Part shown: positions 34,385 through 41,043 of the stretch, piece by piece
How positions within the stretch are numbered: position 1 is the stretch's first letter
Layout: each line of letters begins with the position of its first letter
NCBI GenBank assembly: GCA_026399075.1
Contig: JAPLRR010000045.1
Location: 1-41,043 of the forward strand
Reading direction: 5' to 3'
DNA length: 41,043 nt
From: Methylococcales bacterium
GTDB taxonomy: Bacteria; Pseudomonadota; Gammaproteobacteria; Methylococcales; Methylomonadaceae
Translations under genes and position numbers: made by a program
Notes under the pieces: model-generated
Database searches by the model: none
What the model saw: only the letters and a program-made list of their open reading frames with translations
What the model was told of the DNA's origin: nothing

Positions 34385-34621
34385 CTACAACTCATCCCCT
34401 ACCAAAGGCGGCCTATCCGCAACCTTAGCCAACACCGCAGCAAAAGCTCCGCTATCTGCCCGTTGCGCCCTAGCTTGCAAATAATCTTCCGTTGCCAATG
34501 CGGATATTTTTTCTGCCACAGCCGTGGCAATAAACTGATTGATAGACACCCCTTCCTTTTGGGCAAATTCCTTAATATGCCGATGAATGGAATCCGGCAA
34601 CCGCAAACTTAACGCACTCAT
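34385..34621 (-). CDS. Ribbon-helix-helix antitoxin (HicB-C/Arc-like)
   Basis: 78 residues. SALSLRLPDSIHRHIKEFAQ and GVSINQFIATAVAEKISAL form the strand-helix-helix DNA-binding unit of Arc-type antitoxins; a disordered acidic tail follows. It is second in the operon, overlapping the upstream PIN gene by four bases (ATGA). Confidence 0.85.
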   Translation of the reverse strand: MSALSLRLPDSIHRHIKEFAQKEGVSINQFIATAVAEKISALATEDYLQARAQRADSGAFAAVLAKVADRPPLVGDEL

Positions 34622-35025
34622 GTTAAACGCTCCAATAACGTTTTGGGCGGGATAGCCGTCACACCGACATTCAACGCCTGTAAATAATTTTTTGGATTAT
34701 GGGTAATAATATTGGCATGGGATGCAACCGCCAATTCAAGCACCATATCATCTTTGGCATCCGGCAAATAAGGCCGCCATAGAAAATGGATTTTTTGGGG
34801 TTGCCCAAACGCACACAAATTGTCCAACACCGTTTCTATTTCAAAATCACTCAAATTGAGAATGTCACGGTTACGTTTTAACACGTCTTCGTATTCAAAT
34901 AACAAGGGCGTAGACAAGGCAAGGCTCAATCTTCTGGCAGCCAGATAATGCAAAACTTTGTACGATGCCCCGTTAGCGGAATAAAGGCCAGCGAACAGAA
35001 CGTTAGTATCCATGACAATTTTCAT
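34618..35025 (-). CDS. PIN-domain putative toxin (COG1569-like)
   Basis: 135 residues. MKIVMDTNVLFAGL carries Asp6; Glu44 lies in LLFEYEDVL, Asp92/93 in DAKDDMVLELA, and ITHNPKNYL is the last motif, with Asn where VapC usually has Asp. This set matches the COG1569 group of PIN toxins. Here the toxin gene comes first and the antitoxin second, the reverse of VapBC. No strong ribosome site was noted before the ATG. Confidence 0.85.
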   Translation of the reverse strand: MKIVMDTNVLFAGLYSANGASYKVLHYLAARRLSLALSTPLLFEYEDVLKRNRDILNLSDFEIETVLDNLCAFGQPQKIHFLWRPYLPDAKDDMVLELAVASHANIITHNPKNYLQALNVGVTAIPPKTLLERLT

Positions 35026-35575
35026 AATACCGCATATAGTATTACAAGAATCTGATGTTTTATAGCAAATAGTGCAGCAGGAAAATTAATCGATATCCGG
35101 GCATTTTTAGCTCCCAAACCTTAAACATGAGCCATAATGATGACTAATCGGATTTCTGAATGCGTTTAAGAAACCATTGCTTTAAGGCAACAACCCAATA
35201 AAGCCGATTTTTTCCAGTTGATGCTTCGATGGGCAATAGTGAATGGACAGCGAAAAAGCCGCATATCCTTAAGGCAAAGTATAGCTGAATTTGGCGGTTT
35301 GTTTGCTGAGTTGGCGTAGCCCGTAGGGTCTTTAGTCGCCATTGATATACAAAAACAGCCTCCAAACACCGCACAAGCTTAAGGTGGGCAAGTTGATAGC
35401 TGGTGTAAGGTGGGGGCAATCGGTGTATGGCGCTGCGCTTATACGCCCTACATTCGTGAAAAGATGGTGTCAGGCTCCTTACGGGTTTGCTAATGCCCCA
35501 CCGACAGTAATCTGGGGGTTTTCAAAGCTTTCTGCGCTTATACTCCCTAAACTCATACGCCATCGGCGTTTATTG
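35026..35575. other. Non-coding stretch holding MITE copy 2
   Basis: No convincing gene. A 91-residue minus-strand frame at 35144-35419 runs into the repeat and lacks a ribosome site. At about 35461-35475 a GGTGTCAGGCTCC segment resembles a fragment of the element at 34289. The stretch separates the toxin-antitoxin pair from the end of glnN and looks like the edge of the island. Confidence 0.5.
35323..35451. mobile_element. MITE-like element, copy 2
   Basis: 129 bases, direct repeat of 34139-34271. The right inverted repeat (GGTGTATGGCGCTGCGCTTA...) is nearly identical to copy 1, the left one has decayed, so this copy looks older or inactive. The central part AAACAGCCTCC...AAGGTGGGCAAG is shared. 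Confidence 0.78.
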
Positions 35576-35613
35576 GCCCCAGGCCAAGCACCCGAAAGCG
35601 CTTGGCCTGGGGC
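35576..35613 (-). terminator. Strong hairpin after glnN
   Basis: A perfect 14-bp GC-rich stem (GCCCCAGGCCAAGC with its complement at 35600-35613) lies 16 bases beyond the glnN stop. No U-tract follows on the minus strand, so it may stabilise the 3' end or terminate with help from Rho. Confidence 0.6.
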
Positions 35614-35628
35614 TGTTAACGCTTTAGG

Positions 35629-37803
35629 CTATTTGATAAACAACATTTCTTGATAAGTTGGGAAAGGCCATAGCTCATCAGCAATTTCGCCTTCTAGCGT
35701 GTCTGCATACTGGCGGGCTTCGTCCATCAAGGGGCGGATGGTTTGGGCGCAGAACTGCATGTGGGCTTCTGGCGTGGCAAAATCATGTTGTTTGAGCGCC
35801 GCACTGAGTTTTTCCACGCTAGCCATCAGGCTGGCCAACAAGCTTGCAATGTGACTTAACGGGGCGCTGTCCAGTTCGACACCATTGGCTTTAAGGCTGC
35901 TCAAGGTTGCTGAAAGCTCAGACAAGTATTTGACCACCGCCGGGTAAATCCCTGTTTTGGCCATGCTGACCACTAGCTTGGCTTCCACTTCAATGGCGAG
36001 GATGTATTGCTCTGCATATATCTCAAAACGGCTGGCCAGTTCAATCGGTGACAATACACAGAGTTTGCTGAACAATTCCTCGACATAGGCTTCTTTTAAA
36101 ACTGGCAAGGCATCCGCAGCTGTCCTTAGGTTGGCTAGGCCGCGTTCTTCCACCGCCATTTTATGCCATTCCGCTGAATAGCCATTGCCGCTGAACACGA
36201 CCGCGCCATGGGCATCAATCAATTCTTTCAGGGTTTTTAGGATGGCTGTATCTAGGTCAGCGCCTTGTGACAAGTTGCTTTCCAAAGTATCCGCTACCCA
36301 GTTCAGCGAATCCGCCAATAGGGTGTTCATCGCCACCAGTGGGCCTGCCACTGATTGGCCGGAACCCACCGCGCGGAACTCAAAACGGTTGCCGGTAAAG
36401 GCAAACGGCGAGGTGCGGTTGCGGTCGCCAGAATCTTTGGTAAAAACAGGTAAGGTAGTGATGCCCAAATCCATCACCCCGGCATTTAAAGAGCCCGTGA
36501 TTTCGCCATGACTGATTTGCTCAAAGACATTATCCAGTTGCGAGCCGAGATAAACTGACATAATCGCAGGAGGGGCTTCATTTGCACCCAAGCGGTGGTC
36601 ATTGCTGGCGGTGGCGATAGCAGCGCGTAATAAGGGGCCGTATTTATGCACGCCTCTGATGACTGCGCCGCAAAACAGTAAAAATTGCGAATTGGAATGC
36701 GGTGTGGAACCAGGATCCAGCAAATTGCCTTGGGTGGCATTACCCACTGACCAGTTGACATGTTTGCCTGAGCCGTTTATACCTTTAAAGGGTTTTTCGT
36801 GCAGCAAACACACCAAGCCGTGTTTTTTCGCGGTGTTTTTTAATACGGTCATCAGCAATTGCTGGTGGTCTGTAGCGACGTTGGCAGCTTCAAAGAATGG
36901 TGCGATCTCAAATTGACCGGGTGCAACTTCGTTATGGCGGGTTTTGGCCGGAATGCCCAAACGATACAGCTGCTCTTCAGCATCTTGCATAAACACTTGG
37001 ATACGCTCAGGAATGGCACCAAAATAATGGTCATCAAATTGTTGGCCTTTGGCGGCGGCCGCGCCAAACAAGGTGCGCCCTGCCAGCAACAAATCCGGCC
37101 TGCTGTTGACAAAATTGGCATCAACCAAAAAATATTCCTGTTCTGCGCCACAACTGGAATTGACTGGCGCAATGTCGGTATGCCCTAACAGCGAAAGTAC
37201 CCGGTGTGCTGCCTTATTCATCGCCGCATTGGCGCGTAGTAACGGGGTCTTTTTGTCCAGCGCCTCACCAGTCCACGATACGAACACTGTCGGTATGCAC
37301 AATGTGGCGCCATTGTCGGTGGTCATAATATAGGCGGGGCTAGTCACATCCCAGGCGGTATAGCCGCGGGCTTCAAAGGTCGAACGTATGCCGCCGTTAG
37401 GGAAAGACGAGCCGTCGGGCTCGCCTTGTACCAACACTTTGCCGCTGAATTCAGAAATGACCGAACCGTCACCTTGCACCGAGATAAAACTGTCGTGTTT
37501 TTCAGCGGTGGCATTGGTCAACGGATAAAAAACGTGGGCATAGTACAGCGCCCCTTTGGATAGCGCCCAGTCTTTCATTGCCAAGGCCACAACATCGGCA
37601 ATGGAAACATCCAGCCCTGCGCCTGTTTCTATAGTCTTTTTGACGGATTTAAAAACCTCTTTTGGTAGGCTTTCTTTCATTTTAGCCAAAGTAAACACAT
37701 CACTTGCCCACAACGAGCTCAGTGTTTCTGGTGCCTTGGCAGGCATAGCACAGCGGTTGGTAATGTTTTGTACCGCTTGGACGCGGGCAGTATTGCCAGT
37801 CAT
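35629..37803 (-). CDS. glnN: Glutamine synthetase type III
   Basis: 724 residues, the size of GSIII (GlnN) and far longer than Gln[21 protein letters not shown] is the GSIII-specific region, the ammonium/glutamate-site segments [12 protein letters not shown] and [11 protein letters not shown] are present, and [20 protein letters not shown] is the ATP-side motif. It makes glutamine from glutamate, ammonia and ATP. The regulatory region has a sigma-54 promoter and NtrC-like sites, which suggests induction in nitrogen shortage, possibly as a second synthetase. AGGGG precedes the ATG. Confidence 0.95.
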   Translation of the reverse strand: MTGNTARVQAVQNITNRCAMPAKAPETLSSLWASDVFTLAKMKESLPKEVFKSVKKTIETGAGLDVSIADVVALAMKDWALSKGALYYAHVFYPLTNATAEKHDSFISVQGDGSVISEFSGKVLVQGEPDGSSFPNGGIRSTFEARGYTAWDVTSPAYIMTTDNGATLCIPTVFVSWTGEALDKKTPLLRANAAMNKAAHRVLSLLGHTDIAPVNSSCGAEQEYFLVDANFVNSRPDLLLAGRTLFGAAAAKGQQFDDHYFGAIPERIQVFMQDAEEQLYRLGIPAKTRHNEVAPGQFEIAPFFEAANVATDHQQLLMTVLKNTAKKHGLVCLLHEKPFKGINGSGKHVNWSVGNATQGNLLDPGSTPHSNSQFLLFCGAVIRGVHKYGPLLRAAIATASNDHRLGANEAPPAIMSVYLGSQLDNVFEQISHGEITGSLNAGVMDLGITTLPVFTKDSGDRNRTSPFAFTGNRFEFRAVGSGQSVAGPLVAMNTLLADSLNWVADTLESNLSQGADLDTAILKTLKELIDAHGAVVFSGNGYSAEWHKMAVEERGLANLRTAADALPVLKEAYVEELFSKLCVLSPIELASRFEIYAEQYILAIEVEAKLVVSMAKTGIYPAVVKYLSELSATLSSLKANGVELDSAPLSHIASLLASLMASVEKLSAALKQHDFATPEAHMQFCAQTIRPLMDEARQYADTLEGEIADELWPFPTYQEMLFIK

Positions 37804-37844
37804 AGTATTCCCCTAAGTGGTTATGGATGTTAATCAGTAACCAG

Positions 37845-37863
37845 AAAGCAATATTTGAACCAA
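37845..37863 (-). promoter_or_regulatory. Sigma-54 promoter of glnN
   Basis: The minus strand reads TTGGTTCAAATATTGCTTT; GG and GC are 10 bases apart. Only one core position departs from TGGYRYRN4TTGCW. The predicted start is about 35 bases before the ATG. Confidence 0.78.
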
Positions 37864-37926
37864 TAAGCCATTTATCTGCAAATGCCAATTAAATGGGCGC
37901 TATCGCCGCGAATATCTAAGGGTTTG

Positions 37927-37972
37927 TGGGCATTAATAGTGCAAAACAGTAGAATTTGGTCAGATTGGTGCA
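37927..37972. promoter_or_regulatory. Two NtrC-like sites upstream of glnN
   Basis: Two 17-base windows, TGGGCATTAATAGTGCA (37927-37943) and TTGGTCAGATTGGTGCA (37956-37972), end in the NtrC half-site (R)GTGCA; centres are 29 bases apart and 80-120 bases from the -24/-12 element. Left halves are poor. A similar spacing occurs upstream of nrtA. Confidence 0.5.
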
Positions 37973-38085
37973 AAGCAGGGGCGCGGTTTAGAAGCCAAGT
38001 TTTCCCAAGGCCAGCACCCAAAAAACAAAACTTGGGAATCTTTCTAGACAGTTTTTATCATGAATAGACTAAACAGGCTTGATTT

Positions 38086-38094
38086 TGTTATAAT
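38086..38094 (+). promoter_or_regulatory. Extended -10 promoter for gap-pyk
   Basis: TGTTATAAT is an extended -10 element about 70 bases before the gap start. No good -35 was found. TTCTGGAGATAC-like sequence (CTGGAG) gives a strong ribosome site before the gap ATG. Confidence 0.55.
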
Positions 38095-38163
38095 CAAAAG
38101 GTTTTTGAATGTTTTGGCTCATGCGTTTTATTAATTATCACATCATTACTCTGGAGATACTCA

Positions 38164-39177
38164 ATGCCTATTAAAGTTGCAATCAATGGTTATGGCCGAA
38201 TTGGACGCAATATCGTCCGTGCCTTATACGAAGCAGGCCGCACCAATGAAATTCAAATAGTTGCAATCAACGACTTAGGTGACAGCAACACCAATGCCCA
38301 CCTGACCCAATATGATTCAGTGCATGGAAAGTTTCCTTTTGAAGTTACTGTTGATGGCGATTACATCGTCATAAACGGCGACCGTATCCGGGTTTTCTCT
38401 GAACGTGACCCTTCAAAATTGCCTTGGGCTGAACTGGGCATTGAAGTTGTCCACGAATGCACCGGTTTTTTTACCAGCAAAGCCAAAGCTTCTGCACACA
38501 TCACAGCAGGCGCCAAAAAAGTCATCATTTCAGCACCCGGCGGTGATGATGTTGACGGCACTATTGTCTATGGCGTCAACCATGACACCCTGAAAGCCAC
38601 TGACACCGTTATCTCTAACGCGTCTTGCACCACCAACTGCTTGGCACCTATCGTGAAACCGTTAAACGATGCCATTGGTATCGTCGGCGGTCTGATGACC
38701 ACTATCCACTCTTACACTAACGACCAAGTGTTGACTGACGTGTACCACAGCGATTTACGCCGTGCCCGTTCCGCCACACAATCGATGATCCCAACCAAAA
38801 CTGGCGCAGCGGCGGCAGTGGGCTTGGTGTTGCCTGAACTGGCCGGAAAACTGGACGGTTTTGCCATGCGCGTACCGACTATCAACGTTTCTGTTGTTGA
38901 CTTGACTTTCCAAGCGGCAAGGGACACCAGCAAAGCAGAAATCGATGCGATTTTGACAGCGGCTTCACAAGGCGCATTAAAAGGCATTTTGGACATCAAC
39001 GAAAGGCCATTGGTGTCTATCGACTTTAACCACAATCCAGCGTCATCAATTTACGAAGAGCCACTGACCAAAGTATTGGGTGGCCGATTGGTAAAAGTGC
39101 TGTCTTGGTATGACAACGAATGGGGTTTCTCAAACCGTATGTTGGACACCACCATTGCCTTTGTAAACGCAAAATAA
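38164..39177 (+). CDS. gap: Glyceraldehyde-3-phosphate dehydrogenase
   Basis: 337 residues. [13 protein letters not shown] binds the nucleotide; AINDLGD with Asp37 favours NAD. The catalytic Cys155 is in [12 protein letters not shown], and the NEWGFSNRM end is typical. It oxidises glyceraldehyde 3-phosphate to 1,3-bisphosphoglycerate and so links formaldehyde-assimilation sugars to lower glycolysis. It is followed by pyk after 15 bases. Confidence 0.97.
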   Translation: MPIKVAINGYGRIGRNIVRALYEAGRTNEIQIVAINDLGDSNTNAHLTQYDSVHGKFPFEVTVDGDYIVINGDRIRVFSERDPSKLPWAELGIEVVHECTGFFTSKAKASAHITAGAKKVIISAPGGDDVDGTIVYGVNHDTLKATDTVISNASCTTNCLAPIVKPLNDAIGIVGGLMTTIHSYTNDQVLTDVYHSDLRRARSATQSMIPTKTGAAAAVGLVLPELAGKLDGFAMRVPTINVSVVDLTFQAARDTSKAEIDAILTAASQGALKGILDINERPLVSIDFNHNPASSIYEEPLTKVLGGRLVKVLSWYDNEWGFSNRMLDTTIAFVNAK

Positions 39178-39192
39178 AGGACTTCAAACCTA

Positions 39193-40641
39193 ATGCTAAG
39201 AAGAACCAAAATTTTAGCCACACTAGGCCCTGCAACCGATAAGCCTGGCGTACTTGAAGGCTTATTCAAAGCAGGCATTGATGTTGTGCGGATGAACTTT
39301 TCCCATGGTTCTGCTCAAGATCACATCAACAGGGCCAACGCCATACGCGAGCTCAGCAAAAAAACCGGACGTCGTGTCGGCATTTTGGCAGATTTGCAAG
39401 GCCCTAAAATCCGTATCGCCCGCTTTAAAGACACCAAGGTGTTTTTAAATGAAGGCCAGGATTTTGCCTTGGACATTAACTTTGACCCATTGGCAGGTGA
39501 CAACACCCAAGTCGGCATCACTTACGAACCGTTGGCCTTGGAAGTAAAACCAGGCAGCCGTTTATTGTTGGATGATGGCCGTATTGTTTTGGATGTGGTC
39601 AATGTTGAAAATATGCGCGTTAATTGCACCGTTGTGGTTGGTGGTGATTTGTCCAACAACAAAGGCATTAACCTGATGGGTGGCGGGCTTTCTGCGGCGG
39701 CATTAACAGAAAAAGATAAAGAAGACATAAAAACCATCGCGATCATGGATTGCGATTATGTGGCCATCTCTTTTCCCCGTTGTGCTGAAGATCTGAATGA
39801 AGCGCGCCGTTTGCTTGTGGCCGAAGGCTGTTATGCAGGCATCGTTTCCAAAGTTGAACGTGCCGAAGCCATTGTGCCGGATGTGATGGATGAAATCATC
39901 ATGGCATCTGATGCCGTGATGGTGGCGCGTGGTGATTTGGGCGTGGAAATTGGCGATGCCAATTTGCCGGCTGTACAAAAACTGCTGATTAAACGCACCC
40001 GCGAGCTTAACCGCGTCGCCATCACTGCCACCCAGATGATGGAGTCCATGATAGACAACCCTATCCCCACCCGTGCGGAAGTGTTTGATGTTGCCAATGC
40101 CGTTTATGACGGTACTGACGCCATCATGTTGTCTGCTGAAACCGCTTCAGGAAAACACCCTGTCAAAGCCGTTGAAGCCATGCACCGCATTTGTATCGAA
40201 GCGGAAAAACAAGCGGTTGTGCGTGAGTCTGACCACCGCATCAATATCCAATTTGAGCGCGATGACGAGGCTATTGCGATGTCGGCAATGTACATGGCGA
40301 ACCATACCAAAATCCGGGGCATCGTTGCCTTGACCGAATCCGGCTCCACCCCGTTGTGGATGTCGCGTATCAGTTCAGGCATCCCGATTTTTGCGATGAG
40401 CAGCCAAGAAAAAACCTTGGGTAAAGTCACCTTGTTCCGGGGTGTGTTTCCGATGTATTTTAAAATTGAAGAATCGCATGACCATGCTGAAGTCAACCGT
40501 AGCATCGTGAAAGAGCTTAGGCACTGGAACAAGGCGAAGGACGGCGACAAATTCATCATCACCAAAGGCGACTTGAATGGTGTTGAAGGCGGCACTAACG
40601 CCCTGAAAGTGATTGTTGTTGGTCAAGGCTTAACGCCCTAA
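39193..40641 (+). CDS. pyk: Pyruvate kinase
   Basis: 482 residues, length of the PykA type. RRTKILATLGPATDKPG and VRMNFSHGS open the barrel, the active-site stretch MVARGDLGVEIG and the KLLIKRTRELNRVAITATQM segment follow, and a C-terminal allosteric domain (about 345-480) closes it. It converts PEP and ADP to pyruvate and ATP. The spacing of 15 bases to gap indicates an operon, closed by the terminator at 40689. Confidence 0.97.
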   Translation: MLRRTKILATLGPATDKPGVLEGLFKAGIDVVRMNFSHGSAQDHINRANAIRELSKKTGRRVGILADLQGPKIRIARFKDTKVFLNEGQDFALDINFDPLAGDNTQVGITYEPLALEVKPGSRLLLDDGRIVLDVVNVENMRVNCTVVVGGDLSNNKGINLMGGGLSAAALTEKDKEDIKTIAIMDCDYVAISFPRCAEDLNEARRLLVAEGCYAGIVSKVERAEAIVPDVMDEIIMASDAVMVARGDLGVEIGDANLPAVQKLLIKRTRELNRVAITATQMMESMIDNPIPTRAEVFDVANAVYDGTDAIMLSAETASGKHPVKAVEAMHRICIEAEKQAVVRESDHRINIQFERDDEAIAMSAMYMANHTKIRGIVALTESGSTPLWMSRISSGIPIFAMSSQEKTLGKVTLFRGVFPMYFKIEESHDHAEVNRSIVKELRHWNKAKDGDKFIITKGDLNGVEGGTNALKVIVVGQGLTP

Positions 40642-40688
40642 GGTCTGACACCTGCACTAAAGCGATTTGGTGCAGGGGGGATTAGAGC

Positions 40689-40721
40689 AAAGGCACGGAA
40701 GTTTCTTCCGTGCCTTTTTTT
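40689..40721 (+). terminator. Intrinsic terminator after pyk
   Basis: A perfect stem AAAGGCACGGAAG/CTTCCGTGCCTTT with a three-base loop runs into a U-tract. A smaller hairpin CCTGCAC/GTGCAGG lies just before it (about 40652-40677). Confidence 0.93.
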
Positions 40722-40757
40722 ATGGGTGGCTAGTAGTCAGTTTATGTTATAGAGTAC

Positions 40758-40842
40758 GAAGTTGGTAAGGCGACACAAGGTTCCCTCTCCCTTTGGGAGA
40801 GGGTTAGGGTGAGGGCATTTCAAATGTCGCTTTACCAGCTTC
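40758..40842. repeat. MITE-like inverted repeat around a CCCTCTCCC palindrome
   Basis: Arms of 21 bases (40758-40778 and 40822-40842) are complementary with four mismatches or fewer. Inside is a perfect palindrome CCCTCTCCC-TTT-GGGAGAGGG (40783-40803) followed by TTAGGGTGAGGG, a widely dispersed proteobacterial repeat type. A second, incomplete unit (40871-40913) starts with a similar arm and is cut by the end repeat. Confidence 0.75.
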
Positions 40843-40913
40843 GGCCTAACCGTTCAGGGTTTATAGAAAACGAAGGAAGTAAAGCGACATTAACTCCCCT
40901 CACCCCACCCTCT

Positions 40914-41043
40914 CCCTCTTACACGTGTAGGTTTTTTCACTCCGCGCACCCAACCGCAGTAACCCAAGCCGCCTGATTGATTCCCGGTAAGCTAGGCCAC
41001 GCCTCCGGTCGGCCAGGTTTGACAGGGAGCAGTTGATGGTTAA
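40914..41043. repeat. 130-base repeat, inverted copy of the window's left end
   Basis: Exact reverse complement of 13-142. It begins inside a CCCTCTCCC-type repeat, which suggests that the element inserted into or recombined at such a repeat. The window ends within it, so its full extent and any coding content are outside view. Confidence 0.85.

Noticed and set aside
35144..35419. Minus-strand frame of 91 codons between the PIN gene and glnN
   Set aside because: It begins inside the MITE copy, has no family resemblance or ribosome site, and is probably chance.
38164..40641. Search for a frameshift or unusual domain in gap and pyk
   Set aside because: Both are full length with all active-site motifs; ordinary central metabolism.
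1..41043. Window as a complete circular plasmid or phage
   Set aside because: The end repeats are inverted, not direct, so the ends cannot be joined by overlap; content is chromosomal, with no replication or phage structural genes.

Overview
The window looks like a chromosomal piece of a gammaproteobacterial one-carbon organism, most likely a type I methanotroph or methylotroph (Methylococcales-like). Two things suggest this. The block lepA-lepB-DUF4845-rnc-era-recO-pdxJ (9.4-15.5 kb) is the usual gammaproteobacterial order. Serine-cycle genes (malyl-CoA lyase, malate-CoA ligase, serine-glyoxylate aminotransferase, hydroxypyruvate reductase) lie next to glycolytic gap and pyk. No methane or methanol oxidation gene is present, so the lifestyle is inferred.

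Layout: 0.3-6.0 kb, on the minus strand, is a nitrate ABC transporter operon (binding protein, permease, fused double ATPase, outer-membrane porin). Its leader carries a near-consensus sigma-54 promoter, two hexaloop hairpins of the ANTAR antiterminator type and an intrinsic terminator. 6.3-7.8 kb encodes the matching NasT-like ANTAR regulator and a protein made only of GAF-like modules, with their own sigma-54 promoter and two identical-core palindromes in the leader. 8.3 kb encodes an exported ATP-dependent DNA ligase (LigE type). 9.4-15.5 kb is the translation/RNA/repair block. 15.7-18.8 kb holds a receiver-less sigma-54 activator, a UreH/SafE-like membrane protein, pyrF and an exported rhodanese. 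19.0-22.1 kb holds an AEC transporter, a CinA protein with a decayed C-terminal domain, and a zinc-ribbon/Sel1 membrane protein. 22.1-29.0 kb is the serine-cycle cluster: mcl-mtkA-mtkB on the minus strand, sga and hpr on the plus strand. A TPR gene and a HEPN gene sit between sga and hpr and overlap hpr.

29.0-35.5 kb is an accessory island: three DUF2442 genes (one broken by an in-frame stop), DUF4160 plus a DUF4160 remnant, VapBC, an orphan antitoxin-like gene, a PIN/ribbon-helix-helix pair, a large NACHT NTPase with C-terminal pentapeptide repeats, and several miniature inverted-repeat elements. 35.6-37.8 kb is a type III glutamine synthetase behind a sigma-54 promoter with NtrC-like upstream sites. 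38.2-40.6 kb is gap-pyk, closed by a strong terminator.

The nitrogen genes fit one scheme: the nitrate operon, its ANTAR/GAF regulators and glnN all carry sigma-54 promoters, and the nitrate operon adds a transcript-level antitermination step. The least explained parts are the all-GAF partner of NasT, the palindromes in the nasT leader, the TPR-HEPN pair coupled to hydroxypyruvate reductase, and the NACHT-pentapeptide protein. The two ends of the window carry the same 130-base sequence in opposite orientation (130/130 by eye), probably a dispersed repeat at which an assembly contig stopped.
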